NCBI RefSeq assembly: GCF_007680605.1
Contig: NZ_VEIO01000004.1
Span: forward strand, 19,997 to 83,996
Direction: 5' to 3'
DNA: 64,000 nt
DNA from: Paenibacillus xylanexedens
Lineage (GTDB): Bacteria > Bacillota > Bacilli > Paenibacillales > Paenibacillaceae
In this document: positions 53,202-61,360 of the stretch, piece after piece
Layout: each line of letters begins with the position of its first letter
Position numbering within the stretch: the first letter of the stretch is position 1
Notes under the pieces: generated by a model
Databases searched by the model: none
What the model was told of the DNA's origin: nothing
What the model saw: only the letters and a program-made list of their open reading frames with translations
Program-made: the position numbers and the translations under genes

Positions 53202-55022
53202 TCATTCGAATGAAACCTGTGCAACAGGAGTCTCTTGATGCTTTTGCAAAAACTCGACCATTCTACGATAAACTAAAATTTCATTCGTTCTTCTGGAGAA
53301 ACCATGGCCCTCATCATCCAATACGATGTACTCGACATCTACGCCTTTCTCCTGAAGTGCAGCTACAATCTGATCCGATTCAGACTTGACCACCCTCGGA
53401 TCATTGGCCCCCTGGATGACTAGCATCGGGTTCACCATCTGATCCAGATACGTAATCGGGGAATCCTTGGTTAAGCGTTCACGGTCACGTACCGGATCAC
53501 CGAGCCATTTGTCCATCATCGGCTTCCAGTCCTCCGGCACAGATTCCAGGAAGGTAAACAGATTGCATGGGCCAAAGATGTCGACGGCTGCGCGGAACAG
53601 CTCCGGATGACGACCTGCAAGCAGCAGGGTCATGTATCCTCCGTAACTGCCACCTACTACAAATAAACGTTCCGGTGAGCTGATCCCTTGATCGAACAAC
53701 CACTGAATACCTGCAACACAGTCCAGTCTCGGCCCTTCGCCCCAGTCCCGCTCAACCATTTTTACAAATTCAGCACCGTATCCTGTACTCCCCCGGAAGT
53801 TCGGAGCAAAGATATTATACCCTTGCGCAAGCAACAACTGAAACATCGGACGCAAAAACTTGGCTTCGGATGCCTGTGGTCCGCCATGCGGCCAGAATAC
53901 ACTGTATCCGTTCGCCTGCTCCGGTTTGGCTTTGAACAGCAATGCTTCAATCTCCAGCCCGTCATAGGAATTGTACCGTACCACATCCGGATATACGAGA
54001 TCATCCGCGCTCAGACCCGTGACCCGATTGGCTGTTAACGGCTCCCAGGACTCCGAGCCTGCTTCAAGACGGTAGATATTGTGCGGTTGCACAGCACCGC
54101 GTCCTAGAACATACACGTTACCGGATTTGGTCACGTTCACCTGTTCGATCGTATCGAGCGGCATGTCCATGCGGCGAGGTTTTTCGGCATCTTTTTCCAG
54201 CACATACATGTGATACTCCGGCCCGGTCAGTGTCCAGATATATAACGTTTCAGACGCCTCATGCCAGCGGATTTCATCTACATCTTCGCCCTCAATATGG
54301 CACAACGCACGGAACTCTCCCGTATCTATCGCATACTCAGCTACATAGGCATATGCCGAATTATCGTTGGTAATCAGCAACAAACGATCATTACCTGCAA
54401 ACAGAACATATGGAACCTGACTCTGCCGCTCCGTAACCGGTACGATGGCATGAGATTCCCCGTTCCGGTGCAGATGAGCAGTCTGATACGTATTGGAGTA
54501 CATTTTCAAAATAACATAGGCTTCTTCATTGGGACTTACCGCAATCAGGCTGCTGGTTACCTCTTCCCCCTGATACAATAGCTCGTCTTCTCCAGTCTCC
54601 AAGTTACGAAGGCGTGCATTCATATAATTCGGGTTGCCTGAGCTGGTGTTATAATACAACCGTTTTCCATCCTCAGATAAATGAGCATAATAACAGCGGT
54701 CACTTGGATCTGCCGGAACAATCGGAAGCGGAACTCCCCCCTCCGGTGGCAGTGCATAGAGGTGATAGTTTTCGTTGCCATCCCGATCAAAAGCGGTCAG
54801 CAGATGACGCCCTTGCGGATCGGCTTTAATAAATTGACTGCTTTGGTTCAAATACGTCAGTGGATACGGATACCCTCCCGGTAAGTCCATCGCCCAAATA
54901 TTCGGCTGACCATTCAGGTTGCTATCCATATACAGCTTCTTCTCATCCGCTGATACGGCAAAATGCGAAATACGATACGTCTGGAAATACTGCTCTACAT
55001 CCGGTTTCGGAAACTGAATCAT
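53202..55022 (-). CDS. S9-family peptidase (acylaminoacyl/prolyl oligopeptidase-like)
   Basis: A serine peptidase that removes dipeptides or acylated residues from short peptides. The 606-residue protein starts MIQFPKPDVEQYFQTYRISH; residues about 1-350 are a WD/YWTD-like beta-propeller (SADEKKLYMDS, HLSEDGKRLYYNT), followed by the hydrolase with the nucleophile GGSYGGYMTLLLAG, the Asp in GANDPRV and the His in DEGHGFSRRTN. AAGGAGG lies before the ATG at 55022; the ORF to 55049 adds nine residues. No signal peptide is seen. Confidence 0.93.
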   Translation of the reverse strand: MIQFPKPDVEQYFQTYRISHFAVSADEKKLYMDSNLNGQPNIWAMDLPGGYPYPLTYLNQSSQFIKADPQGRHLLTAFDRDGNENYHLYALPPEGGVPLPIVPADPSDRCYYAHLSEDGKRLYYNTSSGNPNYMNARLRNLETGEDELLYQGEEVTSSLIAVSPNEEAYVILKMYSNTYQTAHLHRNGESHAIVPVTERQSQVPYVLFAGNDRLLLITNDNSAYAYVAEYAIDTGEFRALCHIEGEDVDEIRWHEASETLYIWTLTGPEYHMYVLEKDAEKPRRMDMPLDTIEQVNVTKSGNVYVLGRGAVQPHNIYRLEAGSESWEPLTANRVTGLSADDLVYPDVVRYNSYDGLEIEALLFKAKPEQANGYSVFWPHGGPQASEAKFLRPMFQLLLAQGYNIFAPNFRGSTGYGAEFVKMVERDWGEGPRLDCVAGIQWLFDQGISSPERLFVVGGSYGGYMTLLLAGRHPELFRAAVDIFGPCNLFTFLESVPEDWKPMMDKWLGDPVRDRERLTKDSPITYLDQMVNPMLVIQGANDPRVVKSESDQIVAALQEKGVDVEYIVLDDEGHGFSRRTNEILVYRRMVEFLQKHQETPVAQVSFE

Positions 55023-55157
55023 GACAAACCTCCTTAAGATTGAACCCATGAATTTAACATTGGTAAATTAAGGTGCTATTTGTCCAGTTTATCGTTTCTT
55101 CCATCCTATTCACAATAGTTATGTGAGCTTTATTTCCATTTCCTTTTCTAATACTTC

Positions 55158-55577
55158 TCATGAATAAAAGGTCATATGCGGTTTATCTTCACGATAATAG
55201 TCCAACCGTTGCTTCAAGCTGCCTGTATGCAGCTCAAAGAGATGCCCGTCCGGGTCTGTAAAATAAACGGATTTCCCATCCCTCGCGTCTCTCGCTCTTC
55301 CGGGAATAATATCGGCTCCCGCGGCTCGCAGCTGCTCCACTGATGCGTCAAACTCTTCTTCTTTTACCGTAAACGCGATATGGGTATAGGTTCGTTCCGT
55401 ATAATTCCGAATCACATCCTCCTGATTCAAAGCAATCCAAAGGCCAGCCAGTTCGAAATAGGCCAGCTTGCGTCCTTTCACCTGAATTCGGGCACCGAGA
55501 GCCTGCTCAAAGAACGTAATAGATTGCTCCAGGTTCGATACGGAAAAACACAAATGGTTAATTCCCTGAATGTTCAT
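55158..55577 (-). CDS. fosB: FosB-type fosfomycin metallothiol transferase
   Basis: FosB adds bacillithiol to fosfomycin and inactivates the drug. The 139-residue protein starts MNIQGINHLCFSVSNLEQS and matches the B. subtilis enzyme throughout: VKGRKLAYFELAGLWIALNQED, YTHIAFTVKEEEF and GKSVYFTDPDGHLFELHTGSL. The metal ligands are His near residue 8, His in THIAF and Glu in FELHTG. CAGGAG precedes the ATG. Resident chromosomal FosB is usual in bacilli and need not signal acquired resistance. Confidence 0.93.
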   Translation of the reverse strand: MNIQGINHLCFSVSNLEQSITFFEQALGARIQVKGRKLAYFELAGLWIALNQEDVIRNYTERTYTHIAFTVKEEEFDASVEQLRAAGADIIPGRARDARDGKSVYFTDPDGHLFELHTGSLKQRLDYYREDKPHMTFYS

Positions 55578-55737
55578 AAGGCTCCTGACACCTCCACCAA
55601 ATTTAAAGGGTTCCCTCCTTATTATGGTATATATTTTCCATAGAAAACAAGCTTATAGCACCGCCAGACCGCATCTTTTTCCAAGTGAATGCATAGGGTA
55701 GGCTTATCAAGGAATGTTCGAGGAGGATATGCAAACC

Positions 55738-56637
55738 ATGAACCCTGTCTATCCATTTTACGGTGAGAAGACGGTATGCAAACCACAAAAATTAGCTTTT
55801 CCGCCCCAACATCAGGATCAGCAGCCCGGTCTCGAATCGCTGATGGTTCCCGAACCGATTAGCGAAGATCCCGCTTATATCGGCAGTTGCAAACTCCAAG
55901 GCAAAGTTGCGATCATCACGGGCGGCGATAGTGGTATCGGTCGGGCGGCAGCCATTGCTTTTGCCAAAGAAGGTGCAGATGTTGTCATTGCTTATTTATA
56001 TGAAAGAACGGATGCGGAATGGACACGAGACCGGATCGTGGAGCTGGGTCAGCGCTGTCTGCTCATCGAGACGGATCTGCGGCTAAAACCAAACTGTGAA
56101 GCGGTCATTCGCAAGACCATCGAAACGTTCGGGAAAATCGATGTACTGGTCAACAACCACGCTGTGCAGTATGTGCAACAGAGCATTGTCGACATCACCG
56201 AAGAGCAGCTTTATCATACGTTTCAAACAAATGTATTCTCGTATTTCTTCCTGATCCAAGCTGCCCTTTCCCATCTGTGCCAAGGGGCGTCCATCATCAA
56301 CACCGCCTCCATTACAGCCTACAAAGGAGATGTGCGATTAATCGATTATTCATCCACCAAAGGGGCCGTCGTCTCCCTCACTCGTGTTCTCTCCCAATCA
56401 CTGGCTGACAAAGGCATCCGTGTAAATGCCGTGGCTCCGGGTCCCATCTGGACTCCGCTTATTCCCGCCAGTTTCTCGGCTGAGGATGTACAGATTTTTG
56501 GGACAGATACGCCTCTGGGGCGAGCAGGTCAACCTTATGAACTCGCGGCGGCTTATGTCTATCTGGCATCACGTGATTCCTCCTATGTCACTGGGGAATG
56601 TATCCATGTCAATGGCGGCGATATGGTTACAACGTAA
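55738..56637 (+). CDS. Short-chain dehydrogenase/reductase
   Basis: An NAD(P)-dependent oxidoreductase of 299 residues starting MNPVYPFYGEK. A 50-residue N-terminal extension with GLESLMVPEP precedes the Rossmann core, as in the YdaD/YhxC-like general-stress group. Motifs: IITGGDSGIGRAAA, VNNHAVQ, the catalytic Ser and Tyr-x3-Lys (YSSTKGAV), and VNAVAPGPIWTPL. AGGAGG is 11 bases before the ATG at 55738; an earlier ATG at 55729 is too close. It is divergent from fosB. Confidence 0.9.
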   Translation: MNPVYPFYGEKTVCKPQKLAFPPQHQDQQPGLESLMVPEPISEDPAYIGSCKLQGKVAIITGGDSGIGRAAAIAFAKEGADVVIAYLYERTDAEWTRDRIVELGQRCLLIETDLRLKPNCEAVIRKTIETFGKIDVLVNNHAVQYVQQSIVDITEEQLYHTFQTNVFSYFFLIQAALSHLCQGASIINTASITAYKGDVRLIDYSSTKGAVVSLTRVLSQSLADKGIRVNAVAPGPIWTPLIPASFSAEDVQIFGTDTPLGRAGQPYELAAAYVYLASRDSSYVTGECIHVNGGDMVTT

Positions 56638-56996
56638 TTATAGTGGCATGACTATGTTGATGTTTATGTTGATGTACAAGGACTTCGCCTTATATGTTTG
56701 TTAGAGATTACAGGGTATGAATTAAACAGTGATTACAGCCGAACACGGCACGCTGAATATGTTAGGTTAGAGATATACAATGGCACGGAACGACCACGTT
56801 TTCGATATCCACCGGTAGGCAGATCCTGTGAATGATCTGTGATTTGTGCAACACTGAGGAGGATCTGCCCCAGAGTGTCAGGTTGGATTTGCATCGTTTG
56901 GCAGGAGAATGGTTATCTCGATGCGAAAAGGATTAGAAGTTACACTCCGGTTAAACAACGGAATCTGACATCTCGCGACAAGGAGCTGATTGACGA
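56638..56996. other. Intergenic region
   Basis: No gene is supported in 359 bases. It contains the inverted repeat listed next and nothing else recognisable. Confidence 0.5.
56818..56869. repeat. Inverted repeat upstream of ggt
   Basis: GGCAGATCCT (56818-56827) and AGGATCTGCC (56860-56869) are exact complements across a 32-base loop. They lie about 130 bases before the ggt start and could form a leader hairpin or mark an operator. Confidence 0.6.
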
Positions 56997-58607
56997 ATGA
57001 ACTTTGATCCCCTCTACCAACCTTATTCCTCGTACCGTGTGCCGGTATATGCCAAGCAGGGCATGGTTGCCACGTCGCAGCCACTTGCTGCGCAGGCTGG
57101 TCTGGATGTGTTGAAACAAGGCGGCAATGCGATCGATGCCGCCATCGCTACGGCGGCAGCACTCACCGTGCTGGAGCCGACCTCCAATGGCATTGGTGGC
57201 GATGCCTTTGCCCTCGTTTGGACGAAGGGCAAGCTGCATGGCCTGAATGCCAGTGGCCCTGCGCCTCAGAGCATTTCGATTGAGGCGCTTCAGGCGGCAG
57301 GCTATACGGAGATGCCGAAGCTGGGGGTTGTGCCGGTGACGGTGCCTGGCGCACCGGCGGGCTGGGCGGAGCTGAGCCGTCGGTTTGGACGGCTCACGCT
57401 GGCGAAAGTGCTGGAACCGGCCATCCGCTACGCGGAGGAAGGTTATCCGCTTGCGCCGGGGCTGGCCCGCCACTGGGCACGGGCAGCCGAGATCTATGCA
57501 CGCCAGGGCGATGCGGAAGCAGGGCGTGCATGGTTTGAGACGTTTGCCCCTGGCGGGCGTGCACCCGCGGCGGGGGAACTGTGGCGCTCGCCGGGCCATG
57601 CGGCCACGTTGCGCCGGATTGGCGAGAGCGAAGCGCGAGACTTTTACGAGGGAGAACTGGCGGAGCGCATTCATGCTTTTATGGCTGAGCACGGCGGTTA
57701 CCTGACACGGGATGACCTGAAGGCTTTTCAGCCGGAATGGGTTGATCCGATCTCCGTTTCCTACCGGGGTTATGATGTATGGGAGATTCCGCCGAACGGG
57801 CAAGGACTCATTGCGCTCTCCGCGCTCAATCTGCTGAAGGGATTCGACTTTGCCGAGAAGGAATCCGTTCTGAGTTATCACCGGCAGCTGGAAGCGATGA
57901 AGCTGGCTTTTGCCGATGGAGAAAAATATATTACGGAAGAACGAAAAATGGGCGTATCCGTGGAAGAATTGCTGTCCGAAGCCTACGCCGCAGAACGGCG
58001 CAAGCTGATTGGGGATAACGCACGTGCACCCGAGGCAGGTGATCCACGCGGAAGCGGAACGGTGTATTTGGCTGCAGCGGATGGCGAAGGCAACATGGTT
58101 TCTTTTATCCAGAGTAACTATATGGGCTTCGGTTCAGGTCTGGTTGTGCCAGGCACGGGTATCGCACTTCAGAACCGCGGACACAACTTCTCGCTCGACC
58201 CGCAGCATGCCAACGCACTGGAGCCGGGCAAACGCACGTATCATACCATTATCCCCGGATTCCTCACACAAGGCGGTGAAGCGGTCGGACCATTCGGGGT
58301 CATGGGCGGTTTTATGCAGCCTCAGGGTCATGTGCAAGTCATTATGAATACGATTGATCATCATCTGAATCCGCAAGCCGCACTCGATTCACCTCGCTGG
58401 CAATGGATCAAAGACAAAACGATACTAGTCGAACAAGGCTTCCCTCCTCACATTGCGCAAGCGCTGGCTCGCAGAGGACATAATATCCAAACCGAGCTCG
58501 ATTCGTCCCAATTCGGACGGGGGCAGATCATCTGGCGTAACCCGGATACAGGTGTTTTATGCGGTGGAACGGAAAGTCGGACGGACGGATCGATTGCGGC
58601 GTGGTAG
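56997..58607 (+). CDS. ggt: Gamma-glutamyltransferase family protein (YwrD-like)
   Basis: A self-cleaving N-terminal-nucleophile hydrolase that transfers or hydrolyses gamma-glutamyl groups. The 536-residue protein starts MNFDPLYQPYSSYRVPVYA. Motifs: ATSQPLAAQAGLDVLKQGG, NGIGGDAFALVWTKG, and the cleavage/nucleophile Thr in GSGTVYLAAADGEGNMVSFIQ, followed by NYMGFGSGLVVPGTGI. No signal peptide is seen, so it is likely cytosolic like YwrD. CAAGGAG precedes the ATG. The gene is more GC-rich (57.2-57.7 kb) than its AT-rich downstream neighbours. Confidence 0.9.
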   Translation: MNFDPLYQPYSSYRVPVYAKQGMVATSQPLAAQAGLDVLKQGGNAIDAAIATAAALTVLEPTSNGIGGDAFALVWTKGKLHGLNASGPAPQSISIEALQAAGYTEMPKLGVVPVTVPGAPAGWAELSRRFGRLTLAKVLEPAIRYAEEGYPLAPGLARHWARAAEIYARQGDAEAGRAWFETFAPGGRAPAAGELWRSPGHAATLRRIGESEARDFYEGELAERIHAFMAEHGGYLTRDDLKAFQPEWVDPISVSYRGYDVWEIPPNGQGLIALSALNLLKGFDFAEKESVLSYHRQLEAMKLAFADGEKYITEERKMGVSVEELLSEAYAAERRKLIGDNARAPEAGDPRGSGTVYLAAADGEGNMVSFIQSNYMGFGSGLVVPGTGIALQNRGHNFSLDPQHANALEPGKRTYHTIIPGFLTQGGEAVGPFGVMGGFMQPQGHVQVIMNTIDHHLNPQAALDSPRWQWIKDKTILVEQGFPPHIAQALARRGHNIQTELDSSQFGRGQIIWRNPDTGVLCGGTESRTDGSIAAW

Positions 58608-58618
58608 ATAAAAAGACT

Positions 58619-58678
58619 TAAAAAAAGAAACCTAAACACTATTAGTAGTTCTAAAGTGTTTAGGTTTCTTTTTTTAAG
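58619..58678. terminator. Strong bidirectional terminator
   Basis: AAAAAAAGAAACCTAAACACT pairs with AGTGTTTAGGTTTCTTTTTTT around a short loop, giving stems with A and T runs on both sides. It separates ggt from the convergent membrane-protein gene. Confidence 0.92.
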
Positions 58679-58718
58679 GGATGAGGTTTTACTGTATAGA
58701 ATTCATTTAGTATCTGCC

Positions 58719-59264
58719 TCATTTGTTTTTCATTTTTTTCACAACCTTCAATATTAGCACTAATCCCCAGTCGATAATATGATAAAAAACCGCTATGGAG
58801 AGTGCAGACCAGTAATCAGATATATATATACCATTAAAACTTGAAGCTAAAATGTAAATAATTATGCTATCTATGACAAGTGTAATCGCATTACGAGTAT
58901 ATATAGAAACCTGTCTCTTGAATCCATAGTTTAAGATAGTAATGATTACTGGATGAACCAAAGTCTCGAAAAGAAGAAATCCAATAATGATAAGCACTGA
59001 AAAAACAACAATATCTCCAACTTGATCAAAATGAATAAAACTACTAACTTTTTCGAAGCTATAAAAAAATAAACTGTACAATGTTATAAAAATTATCATA
59101 GGCAAGATGATCAAAGAAGCTAATAAAGGAATAAGCCATATCTTAACCTTAAGAGAAGGCGGGGTTTCCTTTTCTTTACCACTCATGTAATTGATTATCC
59201 AGTTTAGAGCAAGTAAGAGAATTAAAAGTAGTATGATGATGATGATCCAGTGTGTTAAATTCAT
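58719..59264 (-). CDS. AT-rich integral membrane protein, possible immunity partner
   Basis: A 181-residue protein starting MNLTHWIIIIILLLILLLAL, with about five membrane helices; the last half contains YGFKRQVSIYTRNAITLVID. It has low-GC codon use unlike the genes around it. GGAGG precedes the ATG. It lies 66 bases downstream of a secreted-protein gene on the same strand, and the pair is probably co-transcribed. A membrane immunity protein or regulator (YrvL-like proteins are a possible comparison) would fit, but no family is recognised. Confidence 0.7.
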   Translation of the reverse strand: MNLTHWIIIIILLLILLLALNWIINYMSGKEKETPPSLKVKIWLIPLLASLIILPMIIFITLYSLFFYSFEKVSSFIHFDQVGDIVVFSVLIIIGFLLFETLVHPVIITILNYGFKRQVSIYTRNAITLVIDSIIIYILASSFNGIYISDYWSALSIAVFYHIIDWGLVLILKVVKKMKNK

Positions 59265-59330
59265 AATTCCTCCAATTATAAATCCATTTTTTAGTATAAA
59301 TACCTTATATAAATAAAAATATAACTAATT

Positions 59331-59816
59331 TTAGAGTCCTGCCAACCAAACGATGTATTTTGCGATCTCATATGCTTCTGCTGGTGGTACTCCAATTCCC
59401 ACAAGGCCCGTTGCAATAATATTTTCTTGCCGATTGGTAATGGAGTCTAAGAAATCAGCGATTTTGCCAGAATATTTTGTTACATAGTTTCCAGCACTAG
59501 GGCTAAGTTTTGAAAGAAGTTTACCTAAATAATCTCCACCATAACGTAATGCAGAGGTTATAGCTTTTTTTATAACGTTAGAAATGAGGTTTTGTGTACT
59601 TACATCTCCATTATTTTGAGCAGTTGGAGTCACAATTACTGTGTTTGGTAGTTTACTGGAAGGTATTGTCGAAACACTACTTCCATTTAGTGTAGAACTT
59701 GAAATAGAAACGGTTTTCACAGGAGCTGGACTGGCCATAACTGTTACTGGAACAGATAAAGCTCCCATTAAAATTCCCGCAGCTAGAGTAGATGCAATAG
59801 TTTTTTTAAACTTCAC
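59331..59816 (-). CDS. Secreted protein of unknown function, possible peptide toxin
   Basis: The start is a GTG at 59816 with GGAGG eight bases upstream; the product is 161 residues, MKFKKTIASTLAAGILMGAL and on to a VMA-SPAP signal cleavage site near residue 28. The mature part is a Ser/Thr-rich 40-residue segment, then helical, partly amphipathic sequence (NLISNVIKKAITSALRYGG) and a hydrophobic end, GVPPAEAYEIAKYIVWLAGL. It is AT-rich. The small secreted protein with a membrane partner resembles bacteriocin/immunity pairs. No export or modification genes are adjacent. Confidence 0.65.
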   Translation of the reverse strand: MKFKKTIASTLAAGILMGALSVPVTVMASPAPVKTVSISSSTLNGSSVSTIPSSKLPNTVIVTPTAQNNGDVSTQNLISNVIKKAITSALRYGGDYLGKLLSKLSPSAGNYVTKYSGKIADFLDSITNRQENIIATGLVGIGVPPAEAYEIAKYIVWLAGL

Positions 59817-60328
59817 AGAAAAATCCTCCAAATCACTTATATTTAAATATTTGGATTATAACCCTTTTATTTCAGCGCTATTTATTTTATACAATATTTT
59901 ATGTTAATTTGTATAAGCTTTCGACATTAAAAGTAATTATATTACTTTTATTTACATAAAAACACAATAATCTACATATATCTCTTTCTTACTCTGAACC
60001 TAAGAAAAAGAGTTTACACCGTTTATCAATTAAATCCCCACTCTAATCATATTGAATTGTCTAGCTATTAACATTTCTTACTCGGTTCCTTTCACAATTA
60101 GCCTATAAGTTCTTATAAGAATGATTAAACAACATAATTGTAAAAACTATGTATAATTCATGAAATAGATTTATATTTCTGTAAATTCTCAATATGAGTC
60201 ATAAACAAACTACATTTTTCACCGATATAGATAAAGGGAAAAACTCGTTGCATAGATGATAGGGTCATCCATCTTCCAGTATATTTCCAGATTAATACAT
60301 AAAAGCACACAGAAATGAGGGCATCTCA
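59817..60328. other. Very AT-rich intergenic region
   Basis: No gene is supported in about 510 bases. The composition is lower in GC than any other intergenic stretch here. It should contain the divergent promoters of the secreted-protein gene and the BMP gene; I found no confident -35/-10 pair. Confidence 0.55.
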
Positions 60329-61336
60329 ATGAAAACAAAGTTGTACATCCGGATGGGAATCACCGTACTCATGGCCCTGACGCTGATCATGTTGGGGGCT
60401 TGTTCCACCGGCTCTACAACAGCTGCCACTGACGTAAAGACCAGAGTCGGGATTGTACTTACAGAGGTTGGTCTGGGAGACCGATCTTTTAATGATGCGG
60501 CTTTTAACGGACTGGTCAAAGCCAGAGACGAGAAAAGCATTGTTTTTGACTATCGTGAACCAAGCAAGGAGTTAACTGCGGAAGCTTCGTTTGAGGAATT
60601 TTCCAAAGATAAATTCGACCTTATTATTGGACTCAGCGATACCGTAAAAGCAGATATGGAAAAGGTCGCTGCCAAATATCCTGACCAGCAATTCCTTCTG
60701 ATTGACAGTACGTCTGACCTGCCTAACATTGCTTCCATATCATTTCGTGCGGAGGAAGGCAGCTATCTGGCGGGTGTCATCGCAGGCATGGCTTCCAAGG
60801 AGAACCATGTCGGTTTCTTGGGCGGAATGGAGATTCCGGTGCTCAAAAATTTTGAGCAGGGTTTCAAACAGGGTGTGCTGGCTGTTAATCCGGACGCCGC
60901 TGTAGATATTGTGTATGCCGGTGATTTTGGAAATGCCGATCTGGGCAAGCAGCTTGCAGAGCAAATGATTCAGGAGAAAGGTGCTGACGTGATTTATGTA
61001 GCCGCTGGTCTTACCGGTGTCGGCGCACTGAATGAGATTCAATCCCTCGGCAAATACGCCATTGGCGTAGATACGGATCAATTCTTTTTGGCGGAAAAAG
61101 CAATTCTTACGTCTATGTTAAAAAATGTGGATGTCTCCATCTACAACGCCGTGAAGTCGTTTATCGAGAACAAACACACCTTCCCGAAGAAGGAAATTGT
61201 AGAAGGACTGGCCGAGAATGCTGTAGGCTTGACTGCGCTACATAACATCACGCTGAGTGATGAACAACAGCGGACCTTCGATGATCTGAAAGCCAAAATT
61301 TCTTCGGGTCAAATCAAAATTACAGTGAATCCATAA
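60329..61336 (+). CDS. BMP-family (PnrA-like) substrate-binding lipoprotein
   Basis: A membrane-anchored binding protein. The 335-residue precursor has a lipoprotein signal ending LGAC (Cys 25) and then the BMP/PnrA fold: RVGIVLTEVGLGDRSFNDAAF, LIIGLSDTV, SYLAGVIAGMASKENHVGFLGG and IGVDTDQFFLAEKAILTSMLKNVDV. Nucleosides are common ligands of this family. GAGGG precedes the ATG. The next gene, 24 bases later, is a chemoreceptor rather than a permease, so it may act as the sensor's ligand-binding partner. Confidence 0.88.
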   Translation: MKTKLYIRMGITVLMALTLIMLGACSTGSTTAATDVKTRVGIVLTEVGLGDRSFNDAAFNGLVKARDEKSIVFDYREPSKELTAEASFEEFSKDKFDLIIGLSDTVKADMEKVAAKYPDQQFLLIDSTSDLPNIASISFRAEEGSYLAGVIAGMASKENHVGFLGGMEIPVLKNFEQGFKQGVLAVNPDAAVDIVYAGDFGNADLGKQLAEQMIQEKGADVIYVAAGLTGVGALNEIQSLGKYAIGVDTDQFFLAEKAILTSMLKNVDVSIYNAVKSFIENKHTFPKKEIVEGLAENAVGLTALHNITLSDEQQRTFDDLKAKISSGQIKITVNP

Positions 61337-61360
61337 CCCACGATTCGAGGAGGTTCGCAT

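Noticed and set aside
59331..59816. Circular bacteriocin of the AS-48 type
   Set aside because: The GVPPAEAYEIA stretch faintly resembles AS-48, but there is a signal peptide of the ordinary type, the length is wrong and the cyclisation/export genes are absent.
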